DNA of 64,000 nucleotides from NCBI RefSeq assembly GCF_016863435.1, contig NZ_BOOW01000018.1, positions 248,001-312,000 of the forward strand. Direction: 5' to 3'. The first letter of the stretch is position 1; every line of letters starts with the position of its first letter. Source of the stretch: Sinosporangium siamense (GTDB lineage: Bacteria; Actinomycetota; Actinomycetes; Streptosporangiales; Streptosporangiaceae). Position numbers and translations under genes: made by a program. The notes under the pieces were generated by a model, which made no database searches, was not told where the DNA came from, and saw only the letters and a program-made list of their open reading frames with translations. Below are positions 61,095-64,000 of this stretch, in pieces.

Positions 61095-62245
61095 CAGTTC
61101 GTCTCCTCGTCGTAGAGGCGGTCGAACAGCGACGTCACCCTGTCGTCGTCCTTGCCGGTCGCCGACAGGTAGTCGCGGAACAGCTCACGGGGACTGCGGG
61201 CGGCCCCAGGGGTGGTGCCTTTGGCACGGGTGGCCGAAACCGGGCGGAACCGCTCGTCCACCCGCACGTCCAGCGCGTTCGGCAGGATCTCCCGGACAAG
61301 CTCCGCGAGTCCGGCGCGTGGCTTCTCCTCGACGATCACACGCAGCCATGCCCCGTCGTCGGGCAGCGCGGACAACTCCTCAAGCGTGCCGTGCACGGTC
61401 TTGAGCTGTACGGCACGAGCCAGCATGACCTCGGTCACCCGCGCCGGCCGGTCCGGCTCGACGTCGATCAGCAGCGCGCCCGGCGTGTTGTTCTCCTCGC
61501 CGAAGTCCACGGCGATCGGCGACCCGCTGTACCAGATCGGGCATGGGCCGGGAATCTGCTGCCTGCGGTGCAGATGCCCGAGCGCGGCGTATTGCGTGGA
61601 GACGGGAAAGGCGGTCGGCTCGAAGTAGTACGAGAAAATGGACTGTGCCTCCCGCTCACCTCCGCCGAAGGCGCCCCCCGGCATCGTGCCGTGCGAGGTC
61701 ACCAGGTTGACCGTGCCCCCCGCGAACCCCTTCGTCAAAGCGGCTGTGAGCTGCGCGAACCTGTCGGCGTAGAGCCGGTTGTGCTCGGCCGCGGTGCCGC
61801 CGAGGGCCTCGGCGGCCCGCACGACATAACGCTGGGAAAGAAAGGGAAGCACCGCGAGGCGCACATCCTCCCCCGACCTCGCCTGAATCTCCAGCGCTCC
61901 CCCCTGATCGGGGCGGCGAAACGTCCCGACCACGTGAATGCCCAACGCCCCCAGCACCGGCCGATAAGCATCGAACAGGTGGGCGTTGTCATGGTTGCCC
62001 GCCAGTACCACCACGTCCCGCTCGCCCTGTTCGTGCAGGTCGAGCAGCGTCCTCATGACCAGCGACTGCGCCTCGGGAGTGGGGGAGGAGGTGTCGAACA
62101 GGTCACCGGCGACGATGACCATGTCGACGTCCTCGTGCCACACCCTCTCCACAAGTTCCCCGAGCACCGCACGGTGCTCGTCCATGCGAGGGCGGCCTTT
62201 CAACACCTTGCCGACATGCCAGTCAGCCGTGTGCAGGATCTTCAT
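61094..62245 (-). CDS. sbcD: SbcD/Mre11-type exonuclease
   Basis: 383-residue metallophosphoesterase nuclease of the SbcCD complex. The metal motifs run in order: HTADWHVGKVLKG (D and H), IVAGDLFDT, VVLAGNHDN, LVTSHGTMPGG and ALGHLHRRQQ. The C-terminal capping domain includes DVEPDRPARVTEVMLARAVQ. ATG 62245 is 20 bases after the HerA stop. Together with SbcC it opens DNA ends for HerA/NurA. Confidence 0.95.
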   Translation of the reverse strand: MKILHTADWHVGKVLKGRPRMDEHRAVLGELVERVWHEDVDMVIVAGDLFDTSSPTPEAQSLVMRTLLDLHEQGERDVVVLAGNHDNAHLFDAYRPVLGALGIHVVGTFRRPDQGGALEIQARSGEDVRLAVLPFLSQRYVVRAAEALGGTAAEHNRLYADRFAQLTAALTKGFAGGTVNLVTSHGTMPGGAFGGGEREAQSIFSYYFEPTAFPVSTQYAALGHLHRRQQIPGPCPIWYSGSPIAVDFGEENNTPGALLIDVEPDRPARVTEVMLARAVQLKTVHGTLEELSALPDDGAWLRVIVEEKPRAGLAELVREILPNALDVRVDERFRPVSATRAKGTTPGAARSPRELFRDYLSATGKDDDRVTSLFDRLYDEETN

Positions 62246-62265
62246 CGCATCTCCGCATGAGGGGT

Positions 62266-63975
62266 TTAGAACGGAGGCACGTCGTCATCGGCGGGAAGCC
62301 CCGCGAACGGGTCGTCGGACGTGCCGGTGATCGGGTTGCTGTGGGGGCGTTCGGCCTCGGAGGGCCGTGTCGCCCAGGCCGGGAAGGGGAAGGCGACGGC
62401 CAAGGGCACCGGGATCTCCGGCTGCGCGACGAACATCGTGCCAGGCTTGGCGATCGTGGCCCGCTCCCGCGCCGTCGACGTCAACCAGCCGTATTCCGAC
62501 CGCGTCGCCTCGGCCGGGTCGAGCCTGCCCGCGACCCGCACCGCGCAGTTGGCGACGATGCGCCGCTCGACCTCCGAGGCCGTCTGCTGGGCCCCGATCA
62601 GGATCACCCCGAGCGACCGGCCGCGTTCGGCCACGTCGAGCAGGATCTCCTTGATCGGGGAGTCGCCGTCGCGCGGGGCGTACTTGTTCAACTCATCGAG
62701 GACCACGAAAAGCAGCGGCCGTGCCGTACCCGTGCTCTCCTTGCGGGCGAACTCACCACGCAACGTGACACCGACCACGAAACGCTGGGCGCGCTCCGGC
62801 AGGTTGTGCAGGTCTACGATCGTCACCTGAGCGTCCGCGGTGGTGATGGAGTGGGGGCGCCGCGGCGGCAGGTCGCCGCGGATCAACGGGGACAGACCAC
62901 GCACCGAGGAGCGCAACCTGCGGAGAAAGGCGTTGATGGTGCCCATCGTCACCTGCCGGCCCGCCCACCGATCCCGGGTGTCCTCGTCGGTCACCAGGTC
63001 CTCGATAAGATCGACGAGCTGCTCATATGTACGGCACGGCGGGCCGTTGTCCACACGCACCGCGCCCGCGTCGTCCGTCCGGATCGCGTCGGTGCGCAGC
63101 CGGGCGGAGACCTGAGCCACGAGCATGGTGTATTGCGAGCGTTCGTCCTCCGCGTCTGCGAACACATATCTGAGCAGTTCGTCCCGGCAGAAGTCGGCCA
63201 GCGTCCAATAGAACGCGCTCACATCCCGGGTGCGGGCGCTGACGTGCGGCACGGCGTTCCGGTCGCCGGGGCGGGGCGGGGCGAACACGTGCACACTGCC
63301 GAAGGGCTGCGAAGGGAGGCCAAGTTTGGCGTAGTCGCTGCGCGCCTTGTCGTCGATGCGGATGTTCGCGTGGTCCAGGAACAGCAGGTCCTCGCCTTTG
63401 ACGGAGAAGATCAGCGCCTTGGTGTTCGCCGCCTCCACCTTGAGCACGCCCGAGGTGAAGATGGAATACAGCAGGAAGGTGGCGAACGACGTCTTCGTCG
63501 CCACACCCGACACGCCGGAGATCGAGACGTGTGCCCCTCTGGTGCCGTCCAGGAAGTCGAAGTTGAGATAGAGCGGTTTGCCGTCCCGCCCGAGCCCCAT
63601 CGGCACCCGGTTTTCCATCACGTCGAAGTAGAGCGCCTGATCCCGATCCGCACTCTCAGCCCGATAAGCGGGCGAACCCGGCAGCGGTGGGACGAAGACC
63701 TCCGGCTCCACCCGCGTCACCCGCACCTCCGCGCTCTCCACCACCGCCGCGGGCAGTTTCCCGTCGGCGATCAGAAACACGTCGGAGTCGAACGACGCCC
63801 CCTCGTGCCGGGCCTCCACGTTGGTCACGACACCGGCGACGAGCACCTCGCCCTGCCCAGGCACCTCACGCCGCGTGACCACCACGTCGTCGAGTTGCAC
63901 GACCTTGCCGGGTTCGAGCCCCACCCAGAACGACAGTGGCGACGCGGCCTGCGTGCCGAGCACGCGCCCCACCAT
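62266..63975 (-). CDS. herA: HerA-type DNA translocase (near window edge)
   Basis: At least 569 residues of a hexameric HerA/FtsK-like ATPase. The N-terminal HAS-barrel is visible (VGRVLGTQAASPLSFWVGLE; KVVQLDDVVVTRREVPGQGE). The P-loop is atypical, SGVSGVATKTSFATF, with Thr before the lysine instead of the usual Gly. Walker B is LLFVVLDELNKYAP, followed by GRSLGVILIGAQQTASEVER. The C-terminus is a disordered FPAWATRPSEAERPHSN tail ending DDVPPF. The frame stays open through codons for GSSASSAE to the window's right edge, so the true start may lie a few codons outside. It is the first gene of the resection operon. Confidence 0.88.
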   Translation of the reverse strand: MVGRVLGTQAASPLSFWVGLEPGKVVQLDDVVVTRREVPGQGEVLVAGVVTNVEARHEGASFDSDVFLIADGKLPAAVVESAEVRVTRVEPEVFVPPLPGSPAYRAESADRDQALYFDVMENRVPMGLGRDGKPLYLNFDFLDGTRGAHVSISGVSGVATKTSFATFLLYSIFTSGVLKVEAANTKALIFSVKGEDLLFLDHANIRIDDKARSDYAKLGLPSQPFGSVHVFAPPRPGDRNAVPHVSARTRDVSAFYWTLADFCRDELLRYVFADAEDERSQYTMLVAQVSARLRTDAIRTDDAGAVRVDNGPPCRTYEQLVDLIEDLVTDEDTRDRWAGRQVTMGTINAFLRRLRSSVRGLSPLIRGDLPPRRPHSITTADAQVTIVDLHNLPERAQRFVVGVTLRGEFARKESTGTARPLLFVVLDELNKYAPRDGDSPIKEILLDVAERGRSLGVILIGAQQTASEVERRIVANCAVRVAGRLDPAEATRSEYGWLTSTARERATIAKPGTMFVAQPEIPVPLAVAFPFPAWATRPSEAERPHSNPITGTSDDPFAGLPADDDVPPF

Positions 63976-64000
63976 CTCGGCGGAGGACGCCGAAGAGCCG

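Overview
The window is high-GC DNA (roughly 70% by eye) with strong G/C third-position bias, many GTG/TTG starts, four-base ATGA/GTGA gene overlaps, IdeR/DtxR-type iron boxes, two very large LuxR-type (LAL) ATPase regulators, TypA, and WXG-like, DUF2277, DUF2218 and DUF6493 proteins. Together these point to a filamentous actinobacterium, most likely of the Streptosporangiales or a close relative. The genus cannot be fixed from sequence alone. The segment looks chromosomal. I see one tRNA, no rRNA, no CRISPR array, no transposase and no phage structural genes.

Layout. 0-9.7 kb is mostly housekeeping: a DMT transporter with a divergent XRE-cupin regulator, a NodB deacetylase overlapping a DUF853 HerA-like ATPase, TypA, an alpha/beta hydrolase and phosphotransacetylase. 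10-18.4 kb holds a large secreted M14 carboxypeptidase with its own terminator, a secreted coiled-coil/M15-like protein, a VOC protein behind a structured leader, TetR and MerR regulators and a class B penicillin-binding protein. 18.7-25.5 kb has a LAL regulator divergent from an ABC exporter, a truncated adenylate-forming protein, and an iron-regulated pair (DUF2218 and a FhuF-like reductase) with two IdeR boxes. 25.5-28.6 kb has a three-gene translationally coupled unit (amidohydrolase, a 22-residue peptide, a cysteine-dioxygenase-like cupin) divergent from a LacI regulator, then a small 4-TM holin-family protein.

29.8-42 kb is the accessory core. After a tRNA-Lys gene come a decayed HxlR gene, a small secreted protein behind a perfect palindrome and a P-loop kinase. 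Next is a two-gene Pycsar-like antiphage module: a CATRA-like domain fused to a class III nucleotide cyclase, followed by a membrane effector of the PycTM (DUF5706) type. A SWIM zinc-finger/DUF6493 pair and a second LAL regulator follow.

42-52 kb has an ECF sigma factor with a membrane partner, a cytokinin-dehydrogenase-like flavoprotein, and a sugar ABC transporter operon led by a LacI regulator. Two overlapping ADP-ribosylglycohydrolase genes lie divergently, with related palindromes in front of both promoters. 52-57.5 kb holds a three-gene WXG/lipoprotein/large-protein operon and a NACHT NTPase with many membrane segments whose frame is interrupted. 57.6-64 kb is a four-gene HerA-SbcD-SbcC-NurA operon, an archaeal-style DNA end-resection set; HerA lies at the window edge.

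The strongest candidates for under-described biology are the CATRA-cyclase/PycTM pair, the amidohydrolase/22-aa peptide/thiol-dioxygenase unit, the HerA-NurA-SbcCD operon, and the LacI-controlled ADP-ribosylglycohydrolase plus transporter locus. Family assignments come from motifs and recall; no database search was run.
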